From NCBI GenBank assembly GCA_013289665.1, contig JABCZN010000002.1:186001-250000 (forward strand): DNA of 64,000 nucleotides, read 5' to 3'. Position numbers and translations under genes: made by a program. The DNA is from Acidobacteriota bacterium. Its GTDB lineage: Bacteria; Acidobacteriota; Terriglobia; Acidiferrales; UBA7541. The notes under the pieces are model-generated. The model worked only from the letters and a program-made list of their open reading frames with translations, had not been told where the DNA came from and did no database searches. This document shows, one piece after another, positions 8,654 through 17,262 of the stretch. Every line of letters starts with the position of its first letter. Position 1 is the stretch's first letter.

Positions 8654-9053
8654 CGGCGACTTTCAAGTGGCCGCACTTGCCTTGGAGTACGGTAGCTCTG
8701 CCACCGCTGCGACGGATTCAACCCAGCACCCAACCTGCTCCGTCGCTCGGGCACTGCCGCCCTGTCCCGCGCATTTTTCTGGGTGGTTCATGGCTGTGCT
8801 TTTTCGGCTTTTCCTTGGCCTCTTTCCCACCTTATTCCCCGAATCATTGGCAAAATCTCCCCTTCTTGCGTTACACTCTAGGCGGTTAGCGAGTGGCCCA
8901 TACCCGGAAACCTTTGTCTTTCCACACGCTTTTCTGCTGATTCCGGTTGTGGTTACTCTAGGCGGCAAAGCGCTTTGATTTTGTCCTGCGTTCGCTGCCG
9001 TCTTACGGCTGTCGGACTCTCCGGGAAAAGCCCGGGGCAGGTTGGAGTGTTTC
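8654..9053. other. Intergenic region upstream of iolB
   Basis: Four hundred bases without a convincing gene; a possible 103-codon frame has no family features or good start. It holds the palindrome at 8966-8977, interpreted as a LacI-type operator. CTCTAGGCGG occurs twice (near 8875 and 8955), of unknown meaning. Confidence 0.6.
8966..8977. promoter_or_regulatory. Candidate LacI-family operator upstream of iolB
   Basis: A perfect 12-base palindrome, CAAAGCGCTTTG, with the AANCGNTT core typical of LacI-family sites, 77 bases before the iolB ATG. It shares AAGCGCTT with the site at 9984. Confidence 0.55.
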
Positions 9054-9902
9054 ATGTCCACTATTCCAAACGTCGTCCATTCCCGCTCTCTCCCCGAAGC
9101 CCAGTCCGGCGAGTTGCTCCAGTTTTCCCGCGAGAGCGTCCAGTGGGACTGGATGAGCATGTCCGCCCGCCGTCAGAATCCCGGCGAATCGTATACCTCC
9201 TCCACGAATGGCGAAGAAGCCGCATTCGTCCTCCTTGGCGGCCGCTGCACCGTAAATTGGGGCGAAGGCTCCCGCTCCATCGGCCAGCGCAAAAATGTTT
9301 TCGACGGCCTGCCCTATTGCCTGTACCTCCCGACGAATCATTCCGTCACCTTCCAGGCAGAAACCGTCTGCGAAATTGCCGAATGCCGTGTCCCTTCCCA
9401 GGCAAAACTCCAGCCCAAACTTATCACTCCAAAAGACGTCGTTAGCGGCCTCCGTGGCGGTGGAAACGCATCCCGTCAGATTGTGGACATCATCCGTCCC
9501 GAGTTCCCCGCCGACAAACTCGTCGTCATCGAGGTCTACACACCCGGCGGCAACTGGTCCAGCTTCCCTCCGCACAAGCACGACGTCCACAATCCGCCCG
9601 CCGAGGTCGACCTCGACGAAATCTACTATTACCGGATCAATCGCCCGAAAGAAGGCTTCGCCCTCCAGCGTCTCTATTCCCCCGATCTCTCACGCGATAT
9701 CACCATCCGCGCGCAGGATGGAGACGCGGTCCTTGTGCGCTCCGGCTTTCATCCCGTCGTCGCGGGTCCCGGTTACGACGTCTACTACCTCAATTTCCTC
9801 GCGGGAACCTCCCGCACCCTCGCGGTCACCGAAGATCCCAATCACGTCTGGCTGAAATCCACCTGGCGAGACACCGATCCGCGATTGCCGTTGGTGCGCT
9901 GA
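9054..9902 (+). CDS. iolB: 5-deoxy-glucuronate isomerase
   Basis: Converts 5-deoxy-D-glucuronate to 5-keto-2-deoxygluconate in myo-inositol catabolism. The 282-residue double-cupin protein shows family features: EEAAFVLLGGRCTV in the first cupin, SSFPPHKHD as the metal-binding His pair with the downstream Glu in EVDLDEIYYYR, and VRSGFHPVVAGPGYDVYYLNFLAG in the second cupin. The ATG at 9054 is preferred over an in-frame TTG at 9042 because GGAG at 9044-9047 gives six bases of spacing. iolD follows after 183 bases with its own candidate operator. Confidence 0.95.
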   Translation: MSTIPNVVHSRSLPEAQSGELLQFSRESVQWDWMSMSARRQNPGESYTSSTNGEEAAFVLLGGRCTVNWGEGSRSIGQRKNVFDGLPYCLYLPTNHSVTFQAETVCEIAECRVPSQAKLQPKLITPKDVVSGLRGGGNASRQIVDIIRPEFPADKLVVIEVYTPGGNWSSFPPHKHDVHNPPAEVDLDEIYYYRINRPKEGFALQRLYSPDLSRDITIRAQDGDAVLVRSGFHPVVAGPGYDVYYLNFLAGTSRTLAVTEDPNHVWLKSTWRDTDPRLPLVR

Positions 9903-9983
9903 AGCAGTACACTTCCCACAACTCCAATTGGACGGGCGAATGGCAGACAACCACCCAGGCAAACTCAGGAAACACATCTCCGA

Positions 9984-9993
9984 TAAGCGCTTA
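9984..9993. promoter_or_regulatory. Candidate LacI-family operator upstream of iolD
   Basis: A perfect 10-base palindrome, TAAGCGCTTA, in the iolB-iolD gap, about 92 bases before the iolD ATG. Its AAGCGCTT core is identical to that of the iolB site. Confidence 0.55.
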
Positions 9994-10085
9994 GAGATTC
10001 TTGCGATTTCCTGCTGGTATTTTCTGCCCTTTCTGCTTCAGTCTGGTCCCCTGTCCCGCGCTCCTCTGCCAAGGAGAATTTCTCC

Positions 10086-11939
10086 ATGACCCGCCGCCTC
10101 ACCGTCGCCCAGGCCATCGTCGCTTTCCTTCAAGCCCAATATTCCAGCCGCGACTCAGAAGAGCATCGCTTCATCGAAGGTTGCTTCGGCATTTTCGGCC
10201 ATGGCAACGTCGCCGGCATGGGCCAGGCCCTCGAGCAGAACCCCGGCCTCCGCTACTACCTTTGCCGAAACGAACAGGCCATGGTCCACACCGCCGCCGC
10301 CTTCGCCAAATCCAGTTTCCGCCTGCGCGCCCTCGCCTGCACCACCTCGATCGGCCCCGGCGCAACCAACATGATCACGGGCGCCGCCGCGGCAACCATC
10401 AATCGGGTTCCAGTTTTATTGCTTCCCGGCGATATCTTCGCCCGCCGCAACGTTGCTCCGGTCCTTCAGCAATTGGAATCACCTTCGACTCAAGATATTT
10501 CCGTCAACGATTGCTTCAAGCCCGTCTCCCGCTACTGGGACCGCATCGAGCGCCCCGAGCAGCTCCTGACTTCCCTCCCCGAAGCCATGCGCGTTCTCAC
10601 CTCTCCCGCCGACACCGGCACCGTCACCCTCAGCCTTCCGCAAGACGTCCAAGCCGAAGCCTTCGATTTCCCTGAAGAGTTCTTTCGCAGACGCGTCTGG
10701 ATCTTTCCCCGCACCCGGTGCGACAAAGAACTCCTCTCCCAAGCCGCCACTCTCATCCGCCACACCAAGAAACCTCTCATCGTAGCCGGCGGCGGTGTTC
10801 TCTACTCGGAAGCTTCTAGCGTTCTCGCAAATTTTGCCGAAGCCACAGGCATCCCCGTCTGCGAGACGCAAGCAGGCAAGGGATCTCTTCCTTACGACCA
10901 TCCGCAGCAACTCGGCGCCGTCGGCGTCACCGGCACACCCGGCGCAAACATCGCCGCCCGCGAAGCCGATCTCGTCATCGGCATAGGGACCCGCTACTCC
11001 GATTTCACCACCGCCTCGAAAACCGCTTTCCAGAATTCCTCCGTCCGCTTCATCAATATCAACGTCGCCGAATTCGACGCCTACAAACACGCCGCTCTGC
11101 CGCTCGTAGCCGACGCCCGCGCGACTCTCGAAGAACTCCAATCCACCATCGCCGGCTACCAGATCGACGAAAGTTACGCGAAGCAAATCGCCATCTTCCG
11201 CGCTGGCTGGGAAAATGAAGTCGATCGCATCTACGCTGTCCGCAAAGCTCCTCCGTTCTCCCAAGGCGAAGTCATTGGCGTGCTCAACTCCTTCAGCGAA
11301 GCCTCCGACATTCTCCTCTGCGCCGCCGGCAGCCTCCCCGGCGATCTGCACAAACTCTGGCGCACCCGCCAACCCGGCGGGTATCACATGGAATACGGCT
11401 ACTCCTGTATGGGCTATGAAATCGCCGGCGGTCTCGGAGCAAAAATGGCCAACCCCAAGCGCGAAGTTTACGTCATGGTCGGGGACGGCTCTTACCTGAT
11501 GATGGCCACGGAAATCGTCACCTCTCTGCAGGAAGGCATCAAACTCAACATCGTCCTCCTCGACAATCACGGCTTCTCCAGCATCGGCGGGCTAAGCCGC
11601 AGTTGCGGCAACGAAGGCCTGGGGACCAACTATCGTTACCGCCGCGGTGAAAAATACGACGGCGACCCAATCCCCGTGGATTTCACCACCAACGCGGCCA
11701 GCCTCGGAGCTTGGGCCATTCGCGTCAAAACACACGACGAATTTCGCAACGCGCTCGTCGCCGCCCGCAAACAGGACCGCACTTCCGTCATCGTCGTTGA
11801 AACTTCCTACGACGACCGCGTTCCCGGCTACGAATCCTGGTGGGACGTACCCATCGCCGAAGTCTCCGAGCGCGATTCGGTCCGTGCTGCGCGCATGAAA
11901 TACGAGGAAGCGCGCAAGAGGGAACGCTTTTTCTCTTAG
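10086..11939 (+). CDS. iolD: Trihydroxycyclohexane-1,2-dione (THcHDO) hydrolase
   Basis: Thiamine-diphosphate enzyme that opens the ring of 3D-(3,5/4)-trihydroxycyclohexane-1,2-dione, giving 5-deoxy-glucuronate for IolB. At 617 residues it has the three-domain ThDP fold: an N-terminal Pyr domain with CRNEQAMVHTAAAFAK (the activating Glu region), a central domain with IVAGGGVLYSEA, and a C-terminal PP domain with GYSCMGYEIAGGLGAK and VGDGSYLMM through LLDNHGFSSIGGL, the GDG-N Mg/ThDP site near residues 465-500. AAGGAGAA precedes the ATG. Clear member of the IolD family. Confidence 0.96.
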   Translation: MTRRLTVAQAIVAFLQAQYSSRDSEEHRFIEGCFGIFGHGNVAGMGQALEQNPGLRYYLCRNEQAMVHTAAAFAKSSFRLRALACTTSIGPGATNMITGAAAATINRVPVLLLPGDIFARRNVAPVLQQLESPSTQDISVNDCFKPVSRYWDRIERPEQLLTSLPEAMRVLTSPADTGTVTLSLPQDVQAEAFDFPEEFFRRRVWIFPRTRCDKELLSQAATLIRHTKKPLIVAGGGVLYSEASSVLANFAEATGIPVCETQAGKGSLPYDHPQQLGAVGVTGTPGANIAAREADLVIGIGTRYSDFTTASKTAFQNSSVRFININVAEFDAYKHAALPLVADARATLEELQSTIAGYQIDESYAKQIAIFRAGWENEVDRIYAVRKAPPFSQGEVIGVLNSFSEASDILLCAAGSLPGDLHKLWRTRQPGGYHMEYGYSCMGYEIAGGLGAKMANPKREVYVMVGDGSYLMMATEIVTSLQEGIKLNIVLLDNHGFSSIGGLSRSCGNEGLGTNYRYRRGEKYDGDPIPVDFTTNAASLGAWAIRVKTHDEFRNALVAARKQDRTSVIVVETSYDDRVPGYESWWDVPIAEVSERDSVRAARMKYEEARKRERFFS

Positions 11940-12007
11940 GGGATAACTTTCGGATCGAGGAACAGCAATCGGGCCCCAAGTTCCTTTCTCAGTCGAAAGA
12001 GGCCGGC

Positions 12008-13384
12008 GTGGAAACAACCACAGGGACACTCCAGGCGGGAACTTCCGCGCAGCCTCAGCTGAAGCGCGTCCTGGGCCTCTGGGACCTCATCTACTACGGC
12101 GTCATCCTCACGTCGCCCATCGCCGCCGTCCCTCTCTTCGGTGAAGCGCAAGTCCTCTCCCACGGCCACGCCGTCACGACATTGCTCCTCGCCATGGTCG
12201 CCATGTCCGTCACCGCCGTCAGCTTCGGCCGCATGGCCACCGTCTATCCTTCCTCCGGTTCCGTCTACACCTACATCAGCAAAGGCCTCAATCCACACGT
12301 CGGCTTCGTCGTCGGCTGGGCCATGTTCCTCGAATATCTTTTTCAACCTATCCAGAACGCCCTCTACGCCGTCCTCGCCATTCAGCGCATGGCGCCAAAA
12401 ATTCCCTTTGCCATACTCGCCGCTCTCGCCGTCGGCCTCATCACCTTCATGACCGTTCAAGGCATCAAATTCACTGCCCGCACCAACGAAGTTCTCCTCG
12501 CCTTCATGGTATTGGTCACCCTCGCCTTCATCATCGAGGCTTTCCGCTACATCATTCTCCATCAGCATTTCTCCGGCCTGCTCTCTCTCCGGCCCATCTA
12601 CAATCCAGATACCTTCAAATTTCGCCTCGTCGCTTCCGGCACCGGACTCGCCGCTCTCGTCTTCATCGGCTTCGACGGCGTCTCCATCCTCGCCGAAGAA
12701 GTAAAAAATCCCCGCCGCAACGTCCTCCTCGCGTCCGTTCTCGTCTGCGTCTTCACCGGACTCTTCAGCGGGTTCCAGGTCTACATGGCCCAGCGTGTTT
12801 TGCCGGACTACACCACTTACCTGAATCCCGAAACTGCCTTCATGGACGTAGCCCGCGCCGCCAGTGGCCCCTGGCTCTTCCACGCTTATGGCATCATGCT
12901 CCTCGTTTCCAGCATCGCTTGCGGCCTCGCCGGGCACGTCGGCGCTTCCCGTCTCCTCTACAGCATGGGCCGCGACGACGTCCTCCCGAAAAAAATCTTC
13001 GGCCACATCAGCCCCACAAAAGGCAATCCGATCTACAACGTCTGGATCGTCGGCGCCCTCGCCTACATCGGCGTGCTTACGATTCCCTGGGAACTCGCCG
13101 CTGAAATCGTCACGTTCGGCGCGCTGATCGCGTTCATGGGAGTCAACCTCGTCTCCCTCCTGCATTTCTCTTTCGGCCCCGAAAACGCAGGCAAGCGCAA
13201 CTTCTTCCTCGACGCCTTCGTCCCCGGCTTCGGTTTCGTCTTCTGTTTTGGATTATTATTCAGCCTGCAAAACTGGACCAAATGGGCCGGCATCCTCTGG
13301 CTGGTGGTTGGGATTCTCTACGCTGCCTACAAGACCAAAGGCTTCACTCTTCACCCCAAGCTTTTCGACTTCAGCGAAACCTAG
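12008..13384 (+). CDS. APC-superfamily permease, PuuP-like
   Basis: A 458-residue transporter with about twelve membrane helices. The opening KRVLGLWDLIYYGVILTSPI and the TM6-region AALVFIGFDGVSILAEEVKNP are typical of the amino acid/polyamine (APC) superfamily, closest in feel to putrescine-importer-type members. I use the GTG at 12008, preceded by AAAGAGG at ideal spacing; an open frame further upstream would overlap iolD by 100 bases and gives a non-family leader. Being directly behind iolD, it may import an amine- or amino-substituted cyclitol or an unrelated amino acid. Substrate unknown. Confidence 0.88.
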   Translation: METTTGTLQAGTSAQPQLKRVLGLWDLIYYGVILTSPIAAVPLFGEAQVLSHGHAVTTLLLAMVAMSVTAVSFGRMATVYPSSGSVYTYISKGLNPHVGFVVGWAMFLEYLFQPIQNALYAVLAIQRMAPKIPFAILAALAVGLITFMTVQGIKFTARTNEVLLAFMVLVTLAFIIEAFRYIILHQHFSGLLSLRPIYNPDTFKFRLVASGTGLAALVFIGFDGVSILAEEVKNPRRNVLLASVLVCVFTGLFSGFQVYMAQRVLPDYTTYLNPETAFMDVARAASGPWLFHAYGIMLLVSSIACGLAGHVGASRLLYSMGRDDVLPKKIFGHISPTKGNPIYNVWIVGALAYIGVLTIPWELAAEIVTFGALIAFMGVNLVSLLHFSFGPENAGKRNFFLDAFVPGFGFVFCFGLLFSLQNWTKWAGILWLVVGILYAAYKTKGFTLHPKLFDFSET

Positions 13385-13419
13385 GTAGAACACTCAGTCT
13401 GTGTTCTTGGATTACCCTT

Positions 13420-13467
13420 CGGAGCACCCTCTGCGTCAGAGCGTCCTCTGCGTTAAATTCTTATTCC
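13420..13467. repeat. Dispersed intergenic repeat, copy 4
   Basis: Contains two tandem units, CACCCTCTGCGTCAGAG and CGTCCTCTGCGTTAAATTC, between the convergent permease and LacI genes; it runs into the last codons of the regulator gene. Confidence 0.65.
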
Positions 13468-14528
13468 TTCTCTTCCTCCGCCGCCCGCAACCCGAACCCG
13501 CAAGACTCCCGAATCCGCAACTCCGGCTGCAACTTCCTCAACACCGGCTTGCTTGCATCTCCCGTAATCCTCTTTATCAAAAGCTCCGCCGCCTCCGTCC
13601 CTAACTGGTGCTTCGGCAATTCGACCGTAGTCAATCGCGGCCGGAAAATCCCCAACCACGGATAATCATCAAAACTCACCAGCCCAAAATCCTCCGGGCA
13701 GCGCAGCCCCATCTCCTCCGCGGCCTGCAGCAATCCAATCGTCATCAAATGATTCGCCACATAAATCCCATCCGGCCGCCGCGAAAACAACGAATGCCCG
13801 GCGCGAAATCCCGACTCCAACCGATAATCTCCTTCAATCACCAAATCCTGCTCGTAAGGCAATCCCTCCGCCTTCAGAGCATCATGGAATCCCTGCCAGC
13901 GCTCCTTCGCATTGCTCACTTTCAGTGGCCCGCTGACCAGTCCGATCCGCTTCCGTCCAGCGCGCGCCAAGTGTGACACCGCTTCATACGCCCCGTGATA
14001 ATCGTCCGTAATCACCGCGTCCTTCGTCAGCTTCGGATACGTCCGCATCACCAGCACAAAGGGAATATCCACTTCTTTGATCATCTGCCGCAGCGGCGGG
14101 CGGAAATCTCCCGCCGCCTTCGTCAGCAAAATTCCATCCACGCGTTTTGAAAGCAGCAACTCGATCGCCTTCTCTTCCTTGTCCAGCGAATCGTCGCTAT
14201 TGCACAGCAGCAAATTGTATCCATGCTTCTGTGCGGCATCCTCCGCCCCGCGCACCACCAGCGGAAAAAACGGGTTCCCGATGTCCGGCACAATCATTCC
14301 GATCGTATGCGTCCTCTGGTTCGCCAGGCTGCGGGCGATCAGATTCGGCCGGTAATTGAGCTTCCGTATCGCGGCCTCTACGCGCTCTCGTAATCCCTTG
14401 CCCACATGGCTCTTGTTATTCACCACGGCCGACACGGTGAACACAGATACGCCAGACTCCCGCGCCACATCATAAATGCTAGCGGCCTTCCCCATCTTCT
14501 TCCGTCCGGCATTTTTCCCTGGGCTCAT
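13461..14528 (-). CDS. LacI-family transcriptional regulator
   Basis: About 355 residues: an N-terminal helix-turn-helix and hinge (SIYDVARESGVSVFTVSAVVNN, then IRKLNYRPNLIARSL) and a periplasmic-binding-protein-like effector domain (TIGMIVPDIGNPFFPLVVRG, GLVSFDDYPWLGIFRPRLTTVE). Start is uncertain: ATG at 14528 is used here, ATG at 14495 would give the usual short lead before the HTH, and a TTG at 14622-14624 overlaps the upstream gene's stop but adds a low-complexity leader derived from a dispersed repeat. It is the only regulator inside the inositol-type island and the natural candidate to bind the AANCGNTT palindromes at 8966, 9984, 25665 and 25877. The effector is presumably a cyclitol or pathway intermediate. 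Confidence 0.93.
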   Translation of the reverse strand: MSPGKNAGRKKMGKAASIYDVARESGVSVFTVSAVVNNKSHVGKGLRERVEAAIRKLNYRPNLIARSLANQRTHTIGMIVPDIGNPFFPLVVRGAEDAAQKHGYNLLLCNSDDSLDKEEKAIELLLSKRVDGILLTKAAGDFRPPLRQMIKEVDIPFVLVMRTYPKLTKDAVITDDYHGAYEAVSHLARAGRKRIGLVSGPLKVSNAKERWQGFHDALKAEGLPYEQDLVIEGDYRLESGFRAGHSLFSRRPDGIYVANHLMTIGLLQAAEEMGLRCPEDFGLVSFDDYPWLGIFRPRLTTVELPKHQLGTEAAELLIKRITGDASKPVLRKLQPELRIRESCGFGLRAAEEEKE

Positions 14529-14557
14529 AGATGCGCTTTGTCCATCCCCCGGCTGGT

Positions 14558-14610
14558 CTCTCCGTGTCTTCTCGGGTCCCTCTGTGTCCTCGGTGTTAGA
14601 ATCTTCTCTT
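14558..14610. repeat. Dispersed intergenic repeat, copy 5
   Basis: Contains CTCCGTGTCTTCTCGGG and CCCTCTGTGTCCTCGGTGTT, upstream of the LacI gene. Translated in the minus direction it produces a Glu/Thr/Asp-rich pseudo-leader (NTEDTEG), so the upstream TTG start of that gene is probably spurious. Confidence 0.6.
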
Positions 14611-14620
14611 TCTCTGCCCT

Positions 14621-15652
14621 TCAAGGAACCCTGTATCTTACGCTCACCGGCCCATTCTTTCTCGCGGACTCATAAATCGCCTCCAGAATAATCATGTCCC
14701 GATGCCCCTCGCGCCCATCCGGTTCCACGCTCTTCTTCGTTTGAATCGCCGCCGCAAACGAATCCAATTCCGGTGCAAACTCATCCACTACCTTGAATTT
14801 CTTTTCGAACCACTTCCCGGCAATCTTCCCCATCAACCGCCGCTCTTCATCAAACGGAAAAGCCGGCGTCCAACAAGCCCATCCCTCCGAACCCTGCACA
14901 AACACAAACGAAGAAATTGCCGAACTGTAAGTCGAAGTTCCCTGCGCCACCAGCCCACTCGCAAACTGCATCCGGAATGAAATCCCTTCTTCCACGTCCC
15001 GAAACCGCTCCGCATTCTTCTTCCAAGTCCGGGCACTCACCTCCACCGGATCCTCACCCACCAGCCACCGGCTGGTATTCACGCAATACACGCCCAAATC
15101 CATCAGCGGTCCGCCGCCTGCCATGCGCGAATCCAGCAACCATGGAATCGATTTGCCTGCCACATGCAACTCGCTGAACGAAGTATTGATAACATCAATC
15201 TTCCCCAGCTTCCCGCTCCGAATCAATTTCTTCAGCTCCAACGCGCTCGGCTCATAATATTTCCGGTAAGCCGTCATTAACTGCACGCCGCACTCTTGGC
15301 AAACCCGCACCATCTCCGCCGACTGCTCCGAGTTAACCGCCAGCGGCTTCTCAGAAAGCACATGCTTCCCCGCCCGCGCCGCTGCCACTGTCGCACTCAA
15401 ATGCTCGCTCTGTGGCGTAGCCAGATAAACCGCGTCCACAGCCGGGTTCTCCAGACAAGCGCCAAACTCCTCCGCTCCGTAAGCAGTCTGAGCCTTATAC
15501 TTTCGCGCCAACTTCAGAGCCTTTCCTTGGTCCCGGCCGACCAGTGCGACAAGCTTTGCCTTCCCGGCATGCCGAAACGCCGGCAGCACTGCCCCCTGCG
15601 CAATCGCGCCCAACCCCACTACCGCAAATCCTATTTTCCCTTTGTGGTTCAT
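14621..15652 (-). CDS. Gfo/Idh/MocA-family NAD(P)-dependent oxidoreductase
   Basis: A 343-residue dehydrogenase with an N-terminal Rossmann fold (GFAVVGLGAIAQGAVLPAF), the family motif GKHVLSEKPLAV (EKP) near residue 95, and a C-terminal alpha/beta domain with GGGPLMDLGVYCVN, where a catalytic-type Asp/Tyr pair is seen. The start is set at the ATG of MNHKGKIG (15652); five extra codons are possible upstream. Such enzymes oxidise inositols, glucose or amino-sugar derivatives. With an iolG-like gene nearby, this one may handle another stereoisomer, such as scyllo-inositol. Confidence 0.92.
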   Translation of the reverse strand: MNHKGKIGFAVVGLGAIAQGAVLPAFRHAGKAKLVALVGRDQGKALKLARKYKAQTAYGAEEFGACLENPAVDAVYLATPQSEHLSATVAAARAGKHVLSEKPLAVNSEQSAEMVRVCQECGVQLMTAYRKYYEPSALELKKLIRSGKLGKIDVINTSFSELHVAGKSIPWLLDSRMAGGGPLMDLGVYCVNTSRWLVGEDPVEVSARTWKKNAERFRDVEEGISFRMQFASGLVAQGTSTYSSAISSFVFVQGSEGWACWTPAFPFDEERRLMGKIAGKWFEKKFKVVDEFAPELDSFAAAIQTKKSVEPDGREGHRDMIILEAIYESARKNGPVSVRYRVP

Positions 15653-15690
15653 AATCTTGTGGCACAACCATTCCTGGCTGTGCTCTACGG

Positions 15691-15750
15691 TCTCTCATCG
15701 CGGTGCACTCTGCGCTCCGACCTCTGTGCCTTTGTGTTAAATCCTCTTCC
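15691..15750. repeat. Dispersed intergenic repeat, copy 6
   Basis: Contains GCACTCTGCGCTCCGACCTC and GTGCCTTTGTGTTAAATCC between two minus-strand genes. Confidence 0.6.
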
Positions 15751-15762
15751 TTCTCGTCTTAG

Positions 15763-17061
15763 TCAACTCTCTCGATCCGCTCGCCCCAACCTCTGATTCC
15801 GGATCGCCTTATGATCCAACCCTCTCAATTCCTCCACATTCTCCAGCACCTTATGAATCGCATCCGCGATATCGTACACGTCCTTCGTCGTCCCCAGAAA
15901 ATGCTGATGCGGAAACCACACCGCCTCCTGATACGCAGCCTTCTCCGACTCCGGACAGGAATACATCGATCGCAAATCCAGCGCCTTCTCCCGCCCCCAG
16001 CTCAACGCCGGAAAATCCGTCGCATCCACAGGAAACAACGAACTCTTGTAAACCGGCTCGTAAAACAACCCGTCGCAATGCACGCCTTCCAGCTGCATCG
16101 CCGCCACAAACGCCGCCCGCGGAATGTCACTCACCTTCTCAGCAAAATACTTCATCACATACCCGTAAGGCGCCAGCCGCGTAATCCGCGGATCCGGTTT
16201 CAACAGCCCAATCCCCGGAGTCTTCGTCATCCGCGCCTCAAACTGCCTCATATTCTTCTCGCGAATCGCACTCTGCTTCGGCATCCGCGCCAACTGCGCT
16301 CCGAGCACCGCCGCCTGAAACTCCCCCAGCCGGTAATTGAAGCCGATAATCCGCTTCTTATATTTGTCGGTAAGGCTAGCCCGTCCCGCATTGATGTAGC
16401 TCTCTACCAGCTCCATATACTCAAGGTTGTTGGTAATGACCGCTCCGCCCTCACCCGAAGTAATCAATTTGCTCGACTGAAAACTGAACGCGCCCATGTC
16501 CCCCATCGAGCCTGCGCCCTTGCCTTTCCACATCCCGCCATGCGCATGAGCGCAATCCTCCACCACTTTCAATTTGTGTTTCGAAGCCACGCGCAAAATC
16601 TCATCCATATCCGCAAAACGCATCCCCAGATGTACCGGCAAAATCGCTTTCGTCTTCGGCGTGATCGCCTTTTCAATCAGCCTCGCATCCAGGCAATACG
16701 TATCTGGATCTACATCCACAAACACCGGCACCGCATTCACCAGCAGCACCGGCCCGACGGTACCTTCCCAGGTGTACGCCGGCACAACCACCTCGTCCCC
16801 CGGCTTGATCCCGATCGCCTTCAGCGCCGCCTGAATCGCCACCGTCCCCGTATTCACGCACTGCCCGTACTTCGCCGTGTGCACCCTCGCGAATTTCGCC
16901 GCGAAAGCCGCCGCGTGCTTTCCCGGGAACGGCTGGCCGCCCCAAAGCGTACTCTCCAGCACATCCTTCAAAGCGGCCGATTCCGACTTGGTCGGTATCG
17001 GCCACCGCGTGAACGGCGTCTTCCTCAGCGGCTTACCACCCGTAATCGCAAGTTTCCCCAC
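15763..17061 (-). CDS. DegT/DnrJ/EryC1/StrS-family PLP aminotransferase
   Basis: A 432-residue pyridoxal-phosphate enzyme. The PLP-binding Lys sits in SFQSSKLITSGEGGAV near residue 190; an Asp in VVEDCAHAHGGMW should bind the pyridine nitrogen. The opening LAITGGKPLRKTPF, VVPAYTWEGT and VFVDVDPDTYCLDARLIEKAI are typical of the subgroup with glutamine:scyllo-inosose aminotransferases (StsC, NeoB) and AHBA synthase. In a cluster of inositol dehydrogenases, an activity on an inosose (making or breaking an inosamine) is an attractive inference. A role in sugar-nucleotide synthesis is less likely, since no nucleotide-sugar genes are nearby. Confidence 0.9.
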   Translation of the reverse strand: MGKLAITGGKPLRKTPFTRWPIPTKSESAALKDVLESTLWGGQPFPGKHAAAFAAKFARVHTAKYGQCVNTGTVAIQAALKAIGIKPGDEVVVPAYTWEGTVGPVLLVNAVPVFVDVDPDTYCLDARLIEKAITPKTKAILPVHLGMRFADMDEILRVASKHKLKVVEDCAHAHGGMWKGKGAGSMGDMGAFSFQSSKLITSGEGGAVITNNLEYMELVESYINAGRASLTDKYKKRIIGFNYRLGEFQAAVLGAQLARMPKQSAIREKNMRQFEARMTKTPGIGLLKPDPRITRLAPYGYVMKYFAEKVSDIPRAAFVAAMQLEGVHCDGLFYEPVYKSSLFPVDATDFPALSWGREKALDLRSMYSCPESEKAAYQEAVWFPHQHFLGTTKDVYDIADAIHKVLENVEELRGLDHKAIRNQRLGRADRES

Positions 17062-17166
17062 GTGCTCGTACCTCCATTCAAGATGTCAAACGGGATGCCA
17101 ACTCAGAAACTTTTCTCGTACTCGTCGGTCGTCGCCGAACCTGTGCTCTTTGGTCGGCTTTTGTAA

Positions 17167-17186
17167 GTGCGGGGCTCGCCCCGCAC
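17167..17186. repeat. Perfect hairpin in the aminotransferase-transaldolase gap
   Basis: GTGCGGGG, loop CTCG, CCCCGCAC: an eight-base-pair stem with a tetraloop. No T-run follows on either strand, so it is a palindromic element or weak RNA hairpin rather than a clear terminator. Confidence 0.5.
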
Positions 17187-17194
17187 TCTTCGGG

Positions 17195-17250
17195 TTCTCT
17201 TCTCTCTCTGCTCTCAGCACCGGCCTCTGCGCCCTCGGCGTTAAAACTTT
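17195..17250. repeat. Dispersed intergenic repeat, copy 7
   Basis: Contains CTCTGCTCTCAGCACCGG and CCTCTGCGCCCTCGGCGTTA, between two minus-strand genes. Confidence 0.6.
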
Positions 17251-17262
17251 TCTTCTTCCTCT

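Noticed and set aside
11936..13165. Minus-strand frame of 409 codons
   Set aside because: Asp/Glu/Gly-rich mirror of the permease gene; no family features.
14529..14624. N-terminal extension of the LacI regulator from the TTG at 14622-14624
   Set aside because: The leader is translated dispersed repeat and lies outside the family domain.
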